58,785 bases of DNA from Acinetobacter sp. BY419 (GTDB lineage: Bacteria > Pseudomonadota > Gammaproteobacteria > Pseudomonadales > Moraxellaceae), in NCBI RefSeq assembly GCF_019038395.1, contig NZ_JAGFXZ010000020.1, positions 1 to 58,785 on the forward strand, read 5' to 3'. The stretch's first letter is position 1. Each line of letters starts with the position of its first letter. Shown here in pieces: positions 19,897 to 29,697 of the stretch. Position numbers and translations under genes: made by a program. The notes beneath the pieces were generated by a model, which worked only from the letters and a program-made list of their open reading frames with translations, was not told the DNA's origin and searched no databases.

Positions 19897-21285
19897 TTAA
19901 TCGTTTATTTGATTTTCTTTTTCGAACAATGCGATTGATTCCACATGTCCAGTATGTGTAAACATATCCATCACTCCCGCTTGGGTGAGACGATAGCCCT
20001 GTTGTACCAATAGTCCTGCATCTCTGGCGAGTGTCGCAGGATTACATGACACATAAACGATTCTTTTTGCTCCAAACTGAGGGATATAATGCATCACTTC
20101 TTCTGCCCCGGCACGTGGCGGGTCGATTAATAATGCATCAAAACCTTGATTTGCCCAAGTATGGTGCGAGAAATCTTTGGTTAAATCTTGTGAATAGAAC
20201 GCTATTTGTGCAATACCATTGTTTTTGGCATTTTCCGCACCACGGCGAACCATTTCTTCACTTCCTTCTACAGCAATCACTTGGCCCGACGCACCAACAC
20301 AGCGCGCCAGCGGCAAAGAAAAGTTTCCTAAACCACAAAAGAGATCCAGAACCCGCTCCCCCTGTTGCAGTTGTAGCAAATCACATGCCAATCGCACCAT
20401 TTGCGGATTGATACTTGAATTTACCTGGGTAAAGTCCAGAGGATTAAAGCCGAATTTCACATCAAAGTCATCAAGACCATAGTGTAAGCGTGAAGATCCC
20501 TCTGGCTTATCTATCCGCGAGAGTGTCTCTTTGCCGGCAGGCTGTAAATAGAGGTGCCAACCTTTCTGTAACGTAAATTCGCGCAATTGGTTGACATCTT
20601 CGGCAGATAATTTTACAGTTTCGCGCACCAGCAAGGCAATTTCCTGATCACCCATGGCCAATTCTATATGACCAATGTCGGCCTTACCATTGAGACGTTG
20701 CAGCAATTGTTTAAGCGCTGTAACCGAACCGAATTCCCGATCCAGAATCATGCAGCGATCAATTGAGGTCAGCTTATTGGACTGATTTTCCCGAAAACCC
20801 ACCAGCAACTGGTCTTTAGCAGGCAGATAACGCACCCCGATCCGGGCCTTGCGGCGATAATCTTCTCGCTGTGAACGTAATGGTGGCAACCATTGCTCAG
20901 GCTGAATACCGGCAAAATGCTGCAGATGCGATTTCAGCACATTCTGTTTCAGCTCAATCTGGGCATCTGGCGCAATATGCTGCATATTACAGCCACCACA
21001 GATCCCAAAATGCGGACAGATCGGTTTGACGCGAATGTCAGAAGCATCGCCCAGCAACTCAAGACTATCGGCTTCTTCTAGTTTTTTGACTTCACGGGTA
21101 ATGCGGGCACGCACGGTTTCACCCGGCAAGGCATAACGAATAAAAACCTTCTTGCCGTGTTTATGCTGTGGATGATCCGGATGTGAACCATAATGAGCGA
21201 TGCCACGTCCCTCATGCGAAAGTGACTCAACCTGAAAAATATACTCGGGTTGCTGGGTAGGACGTGTTTGCGCTCGATGTTTCAT
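19897..21285 (-). CDS. rlmD: 23S rRNA (uracil-1939-C5)-methyltransferase RlmD
   Basis: This AdoMet-dependent enzyme makes m5U1939. The 462 residues carry an N-terminal TRAM domain (residues ~14-72), a 4Fe-4S cysteine set ('[15 protein letters not shown]' plus a later Cys in 'DRCMILD'), the AdoMet site '[16 protein letters not shown]', the 'DPPRAGAEE' motif and the catalytic '[13 protein letters not shown]'. It lies 6 bp after the exonuclease gene and 32 bp before relA, a gene order also seen in pseudomonads. Confidence 0.96.
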   Translation of the reverse strand: MKHRAQTRPTQQPEYIFQVESLSHEGRGIAHYGSHPDHPQHKHGKKVFIRYALPGETVRARITREVKKLEEADSLELLGDASDIRVKPICPHFGICGGCNMQHIAPDAQIELKQNVLKSHLQHFAGIQPEQWLPPLRSQREDYRRKARIGVRYLPAKDQLLVGFRENQSNKLTSIDRCMILDREFGSVTALKQLLQRLNGKADIGHIELAMGDQEIALLVRETVKLSAEDVNQLREFTLQKGWHLYLQPAGKETLSRIDKPEGSSRLHYGLDDFDVKFGFNPLDFTQVNSSINPQMVRLACDLLQLQQGERVLDLFCGLGNFSLPLARCVGASGQVIAVEGSEEMVRRGAENAKNNGIAQIAFYSQDLTKDFSHHTWANQGFDALLIDPPRAGAEEVMHYIPQFGAKRIVYVSCNPATLARDAGLLVQQGYRLTQAGVMDMFTHTGHVESIALFEKENQIND

Positions 21286-21291
21286 GAAAAC

Positions 21292-22110
21292 CTAGGATGT
21301 GGAGATGGGAAAGTCAAAACGGGTAAATTCAGTTCGTTGCGAAGTCTCACGCCAAACTGACAAGAAGTCCGCATGCTGCGGCTGAGTATGCAAATATTGA
21401 ATCGTACTTTGCAGCAGATGCTGATAATCTGGCAGTAACAGCTGTCCTTTTAACAACAGCCAGCGAATATAGACCAGCCAGGTATTCAGGACGTCCCCTT
21501 CACAATAAGAGGTCAGTTCGGTCCATTGCTGATTGCGGACATACTCGGGTATACGGTAAACGCCATCACCGCGCTTGCCCGGATACCCCAGCAAATGTGC
21601 AACATCGTCCAGCTTCTGGAAATGACGGGCATGGAACATGGCCATCACATCCATCAGGTCGACATGACGATGATGGTAACGATTCTGGTAGTTATTATAA
21701 CGCTTTTGCGTATCAATTTCGCCCTGATCGAACAGACTCGGTGCAGAGAGTCCATGATACATGGCGCGATATAAAATCACTGGTAAATCAAACTGTGAGC
21801 CATTCCAACTGACCAGTGTCGGGTGACGCTTGTCAAAAATAGACAGAAATTTTTTTAAAATTTCCGCTTCAGAATGCTGTTCCCGGCTAAACGAAAACAG
21901 CTTCATGCCCTGTTCGTCGATCCATAAACCAGAAATACAGACAATTTCATGCAGCGGCAAACGCTGAAAATCCGAACCTGAATCCTGACGGCGTAATTTG
22001 GTCAGGGCCTGATCTAGATCTGCCTCAGGCAGCTCCAGACCAAACAGATGCGCGCCTGATTTGAGATCGGTTTGGGTTTCAATATCGAAAGTTAAAACAG
22101 GCAGACGCAT
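21292..22110 (-). CDS. PolB-like 3'-5' exonuclease (DEDD family)
   Basis: The 272-residue protein starts 'LPVLTFDIETQTD', the Exo I motif with the D-x-E pair. 'LVSWNGSQFDLPVI' corresponds to Exo II, and 'YCEGDVLNTWLVYIRW' to Exo III with its Asp. This is the 'predicted 3'-5' exonuclease related to DNA polymerase B' family (PF10108-like). The substrate is unknown. It is tightly packed between cysM and rlmD, so it is co-transcribed with them. Confidence 0.85.
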   Translation of the reverse strand: MRLPVLTFDIETQTDLKSGAHLFGLELPEADLDQALTKLRRQDSGSDFQRLPLHEIVCISGLWIDEQGMKLFSFSREQHSEAEILKKFLSIFDKRHPTLVSWNGSQFDLPVILYRAMYHGLSAPSLFDQGEIDTQKRYNNYQNRYHHRHVDLMDVMAMFHARHFQKLDDVAHLLGYPGKRGDGVYRIPEYVRNQQWTELTSYCEGDVLNTWLVYIRWLLLKGQLLLPDYQHLLQSTIQYLHTQPQHADFLSVWRETSQRTEFTRFDFPISTS

Positions 22111-22128
22111 AAAACAGTGCTCAAATAA

Positions 22129-23058
22129 TTATTCAGGATCTTGTACAGAGAATAACCCTGTAGACAAGTAACGGTCACCACGGTCACAGATAATACACAC
22201 AATCACGGCATCTGGATTTTCTTCTGCCAGTTTGATTGCAGCCCAAACTGCACCACCAGACGAAGTTCCGGCACTAATACCTTCTTTCTGCGCCAATTTG
22301 CGCATGGTTTTTTCAGCTTCAATTTGTGGAATATCAATAATACGGTCGACCCGGCTACGATCAAAAATCGTTGGTAGATATTCTTCCGGCCAGCGACGGA
22401 TCCCGGCAATACTTGAACCATCTGATGGCTGTAAACCAACAATCTGGATATCAGGATTCATTTCCTTCAGGTATTTAGAGACACCCATAATAGTACCGGT
22501 TGTACCCATAGAACTGACGAAATGAGTAATCTTGCCAGCGGTTTGCTGCCAGATTTCAGGGCCTGTGGTCAGGTAATGTGCTTCGACATTGTCCGGATTT
22601 CCGAACTGATTCAAAACCAGACCCACGCCATCATTTTGCATTTGGGCAGCCAGATCACGTGCGCCTTCCATGCCCTGTTCTTTGGTCACTTCAATCAGCT
22701 CGGCACCATAAGCCCGCATCGCGTCCTTACGTTCCTGACTCATATTGTTCGGCATGATCAGCTTCATTTTATAGCCACGCATCGATGCGACCATCGCCAA
22801 TGCAATCCCCGTATTTCCGCTCGTCGCCTCAATCAGGGTATCACCCGGTTTGATCTGCCCGCGTTTCTCGGCCTGCATGATCATATTATAGGCCGGACGG
22901 TCCTTGACCGATCCTGCCGGGTTATTGCCTTCGAGTTTCGCGAGTACTGTAGCTTGAGTGTGACTTGCCAGACGCTGTAAACGCACCAGTGGCGTTTTGC
23001 CGACATAATGGTCTAACAAAAATTCGTCTGCTTGAAAATCAGGGGTGGTATTACTCAT
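22129..23058 (-). CDS. cysM: cysteine synthase B
   Basis: This PLP enzyme makes cysteine from O-acetylserine and sulfide or thiosulfate. The ~309 residues show 'GKTPLVRLQRL', the PLP lysine in 'GSVKDRPAYNMI', 'EATSGNTGIALAMVAS', the phosphate loop 'SSMGTTGTIMG' and 'GISAGTSSGGAVWAA'. 'DRPA' after the lysine and the 'GLQPSDGSSIAGIRRWPEEYLP' region favour CysM over CysK. A GTG at 23067 is in frame, but the ATG at 23058 has an AGGTG site 7 nt upstream. It is divergent from gacS, as in pseudomonads. Confidence 0.95.
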   Translation of the reverse strand: MSNTTPDFQADEFLLDHYVGKTPLVRLQRLASHTQATVLAKLEGNNPAGSVKDRPAYNMIMQAEKRGQIKPGDTLIEATSGNTGIALAMVASMRGYKMKLIMPNNMSQERKDAMRAYGAELIEVTKEQGMEGARDLAAQMQNDGVGLVLNQFGNPDNVEAHYLTTGPEIWQQTAGKITHFVSSMGTTGTIMGVSKYLKEMNPDIQIVGLQPSDGSSIAGIRRWPEEYLPTIFDRSRVDRIIDIPQIEAEKTMRKLAQKEGISAGTSSGGAVWAAIKLAEENPDAVIVCIICDRGDRYLSTGLFSVQDPE

Positions 23059-23430
23059 TATTTGCACCTATATCGAGGTGCGGCTATTGTATGAAAAAAT
23101 GCTTTTCCCTGCACCCATTTAGCAAGGCTTTTTCAGAAAACTCGCTAAAACTCACTGAGTATCAAGCCTTACACCCTATTTTCCAGTTATTTGGCAAGAT
23201 GAAGTAGCCAGCTTAATATTTAATAGAAGATAAAAACTCTATTTCAGTCGGGCGCTTTAAAATATTGCAGTCCCCGGCTCTTTACTCTTGTTTAACTTGA
23301 GCAAAATTGACTGAAATATCATGTATATTTTAGCGCTTAATCCAAACATTTATAAAAATAATGCTTAAATTTTAACTGTGGATTTAAAGCATGCTAATAT
23401 GCCAAGCATAATGAAAATACTGCTTAAATC
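23059..23430. other. 372-bp divergent region between cysM and gacS
   Basis: This AT-rich region must hold the divergent promoters. I see no gene, no clean -35/-10 pair and no clear ribosome binding site before the gacS ATG at 23431. A short open frame from 23411 overlaps the gacS start out of frame (19 codons) and is probably chance. Confidence 0.5.
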
Positions 23431-26238
23431 ATGTCAACGATCAACAAAAAGCTGTTTAAACGCCTACACTTAAATCATGCCTATGGACAACTGATTGCGC
23501 TCATTTTTGTGCCGATTACCATTTTGGCCTGCGTCGGCGCCATGCTGGTGTTGACTGAAACCTCGAATGCCGCGCGTGCACAGCAAAAGCAGATGGCTAT
23601 TGCGATCCTGACCCGATTTCAAGGCACTTCAGAATATGCGCTGGATATCTTGAGCCTGTACCCATGGCAATTTGACCAGGCCCACAGTGCCATGCAAAAC
23701 ATGCTGAATGAAAAGCATCTGGTGCGGGCAGCGGTGCTGGACGAGAATGGCAAAAGCCTTTTGGGTATCGGCTTTCAGGAACAGGCGCCTTGGCCTCATT
23801 TTGAGAAAAGTGGCAATTTTGTTGGTCCGATTCTATATAAAGACAATCATATCTATGCCATTAAAGTAAATGAAAACAGTTTTTCTCCGGGTTGGCTGGC
23901 AATTGAACTGGATAACCAGCCCTTGGCGATTGCCCGCTACCGGGTATTAATCGTACTGATTGCGACCGGATTACTAACTTTATTATTGCTGCTCCTCTGT
24001 CTGAATTTCTATTCACGGCGCTGGATTGCCCCGATGTATGAAATTCGCATGCAGTTGCAACGCCTGAATGCCGATACCCTCGGCCAGCATATGGTGATTA
24101 ACAGCACCGGAGAGCTGCGCTTATTGCAACGTGATATCGCCAATGTGGTGAAACGTCTGCATTTCAGCTTTATGGAACTGCGTGAACATACTGAACAGAC
24201 CGAAGATGACCTGCGTCGTACCCTCGATACCTTAGAAGTACAGAATATTACCTATCGTCAGGCACGTGATCAGGCAATCTCGGCCAACCAGGCCAAGTCA
24301 GTGTTTCTGGCCAATATTTCCCATGAATTGCGTACCCCGCTGAACAGTATCGATGGCTTTATTCACCTATTATTGCGTCAGGGCAATCTCAGCAATGAGC
24401 AAAGCCTGTACTTGCAGACCATTCGTAAATCTTCTGCGCATTTGCTGGCGCTGATTAACGATGTACTGGATTTCTCCAAAATTGATGCCGGCAAACTGGA
24501 ACTGGAAACCGCCCCTTTCGATCTGGAAGAGGCCATCTTTGATGTAATGGACATGCTGTCGCCACTGGCCGCGCAAAAACATATCGATATGGCGTTCTAC
24601 TATGCAGACAGCGTGCCTAAACACGTGATTGGTGATGCCTTACGTTTTAAACAGATTCTGACCAACCTGATTTCGAATGCGATCAAGTTCACCCCAGATG
24701 GAGAAATCATCGTCAGGGCACGTGTAGAACATGATGGTGTTGAGCAGTGTGTTTTACATTTTAGCGTGCAGGACAGCGGCATTGGCTTAAGTGGTACCGA
24801 CCGTAAGAAGCTGTTTGAATCTTTCTCGCAAGGTGACACCTCGGTGACCCGTCAGTTTGGCGGTACCGGTCTCGGTCTGGCCATTTCCAAGCAGCTGGTC
24901 AGCCTGATGCATGGCCAGATTGGCTTTGAAGACAACCAGGAACGTGCCCCGACCGAAAAAGGTTCAACTTTCTGGTTTACTGCGCAGTTCCTGGTCGATG
25001 AAGATACCGTGATTGAGCATCCAGATTTTAGCGAATTGACTGTGGTGTCTTATCTTGCGCATCCGGCAACAGCAAATGTATTGCGTCATTATCTGGAAAA
25101 TTATCAGGTCAAGCATGTTGAATGTGCATCGATTCTGGATCTGTTTAGCCGTCTAAATCATTTACAGAATACAGAGAACACCTGGCTAATCGTGGATCAT
25201 AGTGGCGACAGTGAAGTCCTGTTACGCGAGATCCGTTCGCGTTATCAGGGGCATTTGGCCGTATATGGTTACCAGATGCAGCTGGATCCGAGTATGCTCA
25301 ACGACCATCGTGCCCGTGCCCTGCATCAGCCCTTAAGTCGCAGCGCGCTGATTCAGTTACTCGGCAATCAGCCTGTCTTCGACCAGGAATATCATGAGGA
25401 TTTTAATGGTCAAGGCCTGCATATTCTGGTCGTCGATGACCATTTACCCAACCTGATTGTTCTGGAAGCGCTACTTGCCGAACTGAGTGTGACTACCACC
25501 AAAGCTTTGAGTGGACAGGAAGCGATTGATATCATCCAGCGCCGTTATGAGCAGAAACAGCCGGCTTTTGATCTGGTATTTATGGATATTCAGATGCCCG
25601 TCATGTCGGGGATCGATACCACCCGTGCCATACGCTCGCTGGAATCCACCTTTGAAAATCATAGCCGCCTTCCGATTATCGCTTTGACGGCGCATGCGCT
25701 TTCTGATGAAAAACATAAATTATTGCAAAACGGTATGGATGATTATGTCACCAAGCCTATTCAGATCGAGCAGATTGTGCAGATTCTGACGCACTGGACC
25801 ACTGAGCATTTTAAACGGCTTCCGGTGCTGGAACGGGCGCATGTCATTGATGCACTGGATCCGAATATTCTGGATTGGCAACAAAGCCTGCAACTGGCAG
25901 CCAATAAGGAAGATCTGGCGGTGGATCTGTTGCGCATGCTGGTCGACAGTTTTGCCGATGAACTCACTGAAATGCAGCAACTGATTGAACTGGAAGATTT
26001 CCCGCAACTGGAACATGTGCTACACCGTTTATACGGCGCAACCCGCTATGTCGGCGCACCGACTTTGCAGAAAGTCATGGGCGGCTTTGAACAGTTCGTT
26101 TCAACCCTGCGCAAAGAACGTCGCAAGGCTGACGAAAGTTTTGTCCAGGATGTGCTGAAATATTTTGATGAACTCAAGGCCGTGGTCGAACAAGTTGAAC
26201 AGGCCGCCCAGCAAATTTTGAGACAACATTTGAATTAA
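23431..26238 (+). CDS. gacS: hybrid sensor kinase GacS/BarA
   Basis: GacS signals to GacA to control secondary metabolism, motility and virulence-type traits through small RNAs. Its 935 residues run: transmembrane helix (~20-42), periplasmic sensor, second helix (~170-192), HAMP, histidine kinase with phospho-acceptor His301 in 'NISHELRTPL', ATPase ('NLISNAIKF', 'GIGLSGTDRKKLFESFSQGD', 'GGTGLGLAIS'), a receiver with Asp719 in 'LVFMDIQMPVMSG', and a C-terminal Hpt with His865 in 'VLHRLYGATRYVG'. The Hpt second His/Lys position is Tyr here. The divergent cysM neighbour matches known gacS context. Confidence 0.95.
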   Translation: MSTINKKLFKRLHLNHAYGQLIALIFVPITILACVGAMLVLTETSNAARAQQKQMAIAILTRFQGTSEYALDILSLYPWQFDQAHSAMQNMLNEKHLVRAAVLDENGKSLLGIGFQEQAPWPHFEKSGNFVGPILYKDNHIYAIKVNENSFSPGWLAIELDNQPLAIARYRVLIVLIATGLLTLLLLLLCLNFYSRRWIAPMYEIRMQLQRLNADTLGQHMVINSTGELRLLQRDIANVVKRLHFSFMELREHTEQTEDDLRRTLDTLEVQNITYRQARDQAISANQAKSVFLANISHELRTPLNSIDGFIHLLLRQGNLSNEQSLYLQTIRKSSAHLLALINDVLDFSKIDAGKLELETAPFDLEEAIFDVMDMLSPLAAQKHIDMAFYYADSVPKHVIGDALRFKQILTNLISNAIKFTPDGEIIVRARVEHDGVEQCVLHFSVQDSGIGLSGTDRKKLFESFSQGDTSVTRQFGGTGLGLAISKQLVSLMHGQIGFEDNQERAPTEKGSTFWFTAQFLVDEDTVIEHPDFSELTVVSYLAHPATANVLRHYLENYQVKHVECASILDLFSRLNHLQNTENTWLIVDHSGDSEVLLREIRSRYQGHLAVYGYQMQLDPSMLNDHRARALHQPLSRSALIQLLGNQPVFDQEYHEDFNGQGLHILVVDDHLPNLIVLEALLAELSVTTTKALSGQEAIDIIQRRYEQKQPAFDLVFMDIQMPVMSGIDTTRAIRSLESTFENHSRLPIIALTAHALSDEKHKLLQNGMDDYVTKPIQIEQIVQILTHWTTEHFKRLPVLERAHVIDALDPNILDWQQSLQLAANKEDLAVDLLRMLVDSFADELTEMQQLIELEDFPQLEHVLHRLYGATRYVGAPTLQKVMGGFEQFVSTLRKERRKADESFVQDVLKYFDELKAVVEQVEQAAQQILRQHLN

Positions 26239-26344
26239 ACGCTGAAGCTGCTCAGTCCATGACTGAAGAAGTGTGACTGGGCTGTCATGCAAGCCCCAAG
26301 GCTGCATGCTATGCTCAGAACAGGTAAAAATAAGGAAGAATGCC

Positions 26345-27133
26345 ATGTCACTTGTGCGCTTGGAAAAAAATAAGGGCATTGCCACTGTTACACTGAATCG
26401 TCCCGATAAACGCAATGCCATGAGCTTTGCCCTGCTGCGCGAACTGGTCGCGACTGCGCAGAAAATCAAAAAAGATAAAAGTATCCGTTGTGTGATTTTA
26501 ACCGGCGAAGCTCAGGTCTTTAGTGCCGGTATTGATCTGGCAGATTTAAATAATCCTAAAAATCGTGCCTATGCTGCCTGGGAGCTGATTCGTCCGGGTC
26601 AGAGTCTGTTTCAAAAAGCTTTTCTGGTCTGGCAGGAATTGCCTGTCCCCGTGATCGCTGCAATAGAGGGATTCTGTTTTGGTGCCGGCATGCAGCTTGC
26701 TCTGGCCGCAGACATACGCATTGCACACCCTGATACTAAAATGTCGATCATGGAAACCCGTTGGGGACTGGTGCCAGACATGGGACTCAGCCGTTCTCTG
26801 AAAGGCTTGATTAGTATTGATCTGGCCAAAGAGCTAACTTTAACTGCCCGGATTTTTGATGGTGCGTATGCCAAAGAGATTGGTCTCATCACCCATGTCG
26901 ATCAACAACCTTTGGCAAGAGCACAAGCTTTGGCTGAGGAAATGCTGCAACGCTCTCCAGATGCCTTGATGGCCTCTAAATTTGTGCTGGATGCCATGCA
27001 GCACCGTCCGAACAAATCCCTGCGTATGGAAAAAATCTGGCAGCTCAAATTACTGCTAGGTAAAAACAGCCAGCTGGCCCGCAAAAAAGACAAGAACCCA
27101 GAGGTCCAGTTTGTGCCACGCCAATATAAATAA
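26345..27133 (+). CDS. crotonase / enoyl-CoA hydratase family protein
   Basis: The ~262-residue protein has the crotonase fold: 'TVTLNRPDKRNAMSF', the oxyanion-hole strand 'FSAGIDLADL', and 'IAAIEGFCFGAGMQLALAADIRIA'. The downstream acidic position carries 'METRWGLVPDMGLS'. Crotonases include hydratases, isomerases and hydrolases acting on acyl-CoA, and the exact reaction cannot be set from sequence alone. The ATG at 26345 follows AAGGAAG; an upstream TTG at 26273 lacks support. It may be co-transcribed with the reductase and isomerase downstream (37-bp and 39-bp gaps). Confidence 0.85.
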   Translation: MSLVRLEKNKGIATVTLNRPDKRNAMSFALLRELVATAQKIKKDKSIRCVILTGEAQVFSAGIDLADLNNPKNRAYAAWELIRPGQSLFQKAFLVWQELPVPVIAAIEGFCFGAGMQLALAADIRIAHPDTKMSIMETRWGLVPDMGLSRSLKGLISIDLAKELTLTARIFDGAYAKEIGLITHVDQQPLARAQALAEEMLQRSPDALMASKFVLDAMQHRPNKSLRMEKIWQLKLLLGKNSQLARKKDKNPEVQFVPRQYK

Positions 27134-27170
27134 AATCGAGTCTGAGTTAAAGTAAGGAATAAGAGAAAGT

Positions 27171-28040
27171 ATGCAGTTGAATCGCGATACTAAAATTGCC
27201 TTTTTAGGCATGGGTTTAATGGGCACTCGCATGGCCACGCGTCTGCTTGAGGCAGGGTTTCAGGTAGCGGTCTGGAACCGTACTCCTGCTGCCTGTCATC
27301 CCTTGCTGGATTTGGGTGCGACTGCACTGTCTTTAAACCAGATTGCCGATTATCCGGTGATTCTCACCTGTCTGGCAGATGATCATGCGGTGCAATCAGT
27401 CTTTGAGCAGATCGAGCCCTATTTAGTCACTGATCAAGTGATTGTCGATTTCTCCAGCCTTTCGGTACAGCAGACCCAACGACTTGCTGTACAAGCGCAG
27501 GCCAGACAGGTGACCTGGATTGATTCTCCGGTTTCAGGAGGGACGGTCGGTGCTGAACAAGGCAGTCTGGTGATTTTTGCCGGTGGTGATGCCGCAACGA
27601 TTGAACATCTTGATCCAATCTATGCCGCACTTTCACAGCGCGTCACCCGTATGGGCGATACCGGTACTGGTCAGGCCACTAAAATCTGTAACCAGCTGAT
27701 TGTCGCGGCCAATAGTACCTTGATCGCGGAAGCAGTAGCATTGGCGGACCTTGCTGGGGTAGATACCCGCTTACTGGCACCTGCCTTGGCCGGTGGTTTT
27801 GCCGACTCCAAGCCTTTTCAGATTCTGGCACCGCGTATGGCCACGCAAACATTTGAACCGGTGCAATGGAAAGTACAGACCTTGTCTAAAGATCTGAATA
27901 ATGCCGTGCAACTGGCCCAAAGCTTTGATTTGGATGTTCCGGTCGCGACTCAGGCCTTATCACAACTGCAAGCCCATCAGGCTCAAGGCTTTGCCGAAGC
28001 TGATCTGGCCACTGTGATCCAGCAGCTAAAACATACATAA
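27171..28040 (+). CDS. NAD(P)-dependent oxidoreductase, 3-hydroxyisobutyrate dehydrogenase family
   Basis: The 289-residue beta-hydroxyacid dehydrogenase has an N-terminal Rossmann motif 'IAFLGMGLMGTRMATRLLEAGF', substrate motif 'DSPVSGGTVGAEQGSLVIFAGG', and the catalytic-lysine region 'GDTGTGQATKICNQLIVAAN' (Lys in GxxxK). The next gene resembles hydroxypyruvate isomerase, so a tartronate-semialdehyde reductase (GlxR-like) role is plausible, but 3-hydroxyisobutyrate and related substrates cannot be excluded. No glyoxylate carboligase is nearby. Confidence 0.85.
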   Translation: MQLNRDTKIAFLGMGLMGTRMATRLLEAGFQVAVWNRTPAACHPLLDLGATALSLNQIADYPVILTCLADDHAVQSVFEQIEPYLVTDQVIVDFSSLSVQQTQRLAVQAQARQVTWIDSPVSGGTVGAEQGSLVIFAGGDAATIEHLDPIYAALSQRVTRMGDTGTGQATKICNQLIVAANSTLIAEAVALADLAGVDTRLLAPALAGGFADSKPFQILAPRMATQTFEPVQWKVQTLSKDLNNAVQLAQSFDLDVPVATQALSQLQAHQAQGFAEADLATVIQQLKHT

Positions 28041-28079
28041 CACTTGATTTATGCAATCTTGAATATTTAAGAGAAATAC

Positions 28080-28868
28080 ATGATTAAACTCGCTGTCAAC
28101 CTGTCAATGATTTTTACTGAAGTGCCACTCATTGAACGCTTCGCACTGGCTCGAGCACAAGGCTTTAATCATGTGGAAATCCAGTTTCCTTATGAGCTCG
28201 GTATTGGGCAGATTCAAAACCTGCTCAGCACCCATCAGCTGAACTTATGTCTGATCAATGTTCCTGCAGGTGATTTAATGCAGGGTGGTGATGGTCTGGC
28301 CGGCATTCCAGGAAGGGAAATCGAGTTCCGTCATGCTATTGAGCAGTCCATCCAGTATGCCACGGCATTGAATGTCCCCCGGGTCAATATTCTGGCAGGA
28401 AAACAGCCTCTGGATTGTGACCTGTTGCCCTGCCTGAATACGCTGGCGAGTAATCTGAAAATGGCCTGTTCAATGCTGGTTGAACATCAAATTGAACCGG
28501 TCTTTGAAATGATCAATGGCACCGATATGCCACGTTTTTTAATTCAAAATGTTGCACAAGCACAGGAAATGCTGGAAGCGGCCCATCATCCGGCTTTAAA
28601 AATGCAGTATGACTGCTACCACATGGCGATGATGGGCGAAGATGTACTGGAAACTTTGCAAGAAAATATTGCCTCGATTGGTCATATCCAGTTTGCGGAT
28701 TGTCCGGGGCGGCATCAACCCAATACAGCCTGTATTCAATATCATGATATATTTCAGTGGTTAAAACATAGCCAATACCAAGGATATGTCGCTGCCGAGT
28801 ATAAACCCAACGGGCATTCCAATGATTCCTTTGGCTGGAAAGCCGAGTTCTTTGCTGAGCATGACTGA
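28080..28868 (+). CDS. hydroxypyruvate isomerase-like TIM-barrel protein
   Basis: The 262-residue protein belongs to the xylose-isomerase-like TIM-barrel family (PF01261). It begins 'KLAVNLSMIFTEVPLIERFALAR', as Hyi proteins do, and shows the metal-site elements 'PVFEMING', 'LKMQYDCYHMAMMGED', 'HIQFADCPGRHQPNTG-like' and 'YVAAEYKPNG'. Hyi interconverts hydroxypyruvate and tartronate semialdehyde, consistent with the GlxR-like reductase 39 bp upstream. OtnI-type 2-oxo-tetronate isomerase is an alternative, since OtnI shares this family. Confidence 0.8.
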   Translation: MIKLAVNLSMIFTEVPLIERFALARAQGFNHVEIQFPYELGIGQIQNLLSTHQLNLCLINVPAGDLMQGGDGLAGIPGREIEFRHAIEQSIQYATALNVPRVNILAGKQPLDCDLLPCLNTLASNLKMACSMLVEHQIEPVFEMINGTDMPRFLIQNVAQAQEMLEAAHHPALKMQYDCYHMAMMGEDVLETLQENIASIGHIQFADCPGRHQPNTACIQYHDIFQWLKHSQYQGYVAAEYKPNGHSNDSFGWKAEFFAEHD

Positions 28869-28949
28869 GTGGGCTGCAGCTTCATTTGAAATTCCGGACT
28901 AAAACCGCTATATTAGACCATGCATAATTGTTAGGAAATTACACACCCC

Positions 28950-29357
28950 ATGAATTTAGAACCATCGCCCAGCGCTTCTAATTCTCACGATCTTACTATG
29001 AATTCAAATTCTCAGGCTGTACAGAACTGCTTAAAAGTCGTACATGCTGCACTTGAAGATGTAAAAGCAAAAGAAATTGTTGAGCTTGATGTCAGCGGTA
29101 TCAGTAATGTGGCTGATGCTATGGTCATTGCAAGCGGTACATCGACACGTCATATCAAATCACTGGCCAATAACGTTGCTGAAGAAGCACGTAAAGCTGG
29201 CTTCCGCCCGCTTGGTATTGAAGGCGAACGTGATGCTGAATGGATCCTCATCGACCTCGGTTATGTTGTGGTTCATTGCATGCTTCCAACAGCGCGTAAA
29301 TTCTATGACCTAGAAAGTTTATGGCGCAATCCTGCAGAAACAAACTCTGTAGCGTAA
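28950..29357 (+). CDS. rsfS: ribosomal silencing factor RsfS
   Basis: RsfS binds ribosomal protein uL14 and blocks 30S-50S joining when nutrients are short. The 135-residue protein contains the DUF143 core: 'DVSGISNVADAMVIASGTSTRHIKSLA', 'GERDAEWILIDLGYVVVHCMLPTARKFYDLESLW'. Two ATGs are possible: 28950, preceded by TTAGGAAA at 11-nt distance, and 28998 without a clear site; I keep 28950. A strong terminator follows. It is unusual that nadD and rlmH, common neighbours, are not seen here. Confidence 0.92.
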   Translation: MNLEPSPSASNSHDLTMNSNSQAVQNCLKVVHAALEDVKAKEIVELDVSGISNVADAMVIASGTSTRHIKSLANNVAEEARKAGFRPLGIEGERDAEWILIDLGYVVVHCMLPTARKFYDLESLWRNPAETNSVA

Positions 29358-29368
29358 AATCGAATATT

Positions 29369-29400
29369 AAAAAAAGCGACCTGTGTAGGTCGCTTTTTTA
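29369..29400 (+). terminator. intrinsic terminator after rsfS
   Basis: The stem AAAAAGCGACC-tgtgta-GGTCGCTTTTT nearly repeats the terminator at 131-159, differing in the loop. Confidence 0.85.
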
Positions 29401-29697
29401 TGTCTTCAAATTCTGAATGCGCTATATTTTTGCTGCCGGTCGTGCCTGAGCCGTTCCAGATTCAATCTATAAAAATTATTTTGATATCTAAGCTCAATCG
29501 TTTGAGGGCGTTATATTATTTTAAATTATTGGATTTATTTTAAAGTCGCCTTTGTTCATGGCATTGAGTGATGTATCAATTTCCCACAATCTGACTTCTA
29601 TCCATGTATAAAAAAACCACCCGAAGGTGGTTTTTTTATTTTTTATAATTTCCGCTAATCCCTCTTTACAAAAAAGGGGAACTTAAGAGGATTCTAA
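29401..29697. other. intergenic region between rsfS and pntB
   Basis: The region between these convergent genes holds no gene. It contains the pnt terminator at 29611-29637 and a short AGGGG/CCTCT-rich repeat at 29653-29692 resembling one near 49890. The remainder is AT-rich sequence without visible signals. Confidence 0.5.
29611..29637 (-). terminator. pntB-side terminator
   Basis: AAAAAACCACC-cgaa-GGTGGTTTTTTT has a GNRA-like tetraloop and runs on both sides, so it can stop transcription of the pnt operon and any read-through from rsfS. Confidence 0.85.

Noticed and set aside
23411..23470. Possible upstream ORF overlapping the gacS start
   Set aside because: Only 19 codons, out of frame with gacS and without a ribosome site; not enough to claim translational control.
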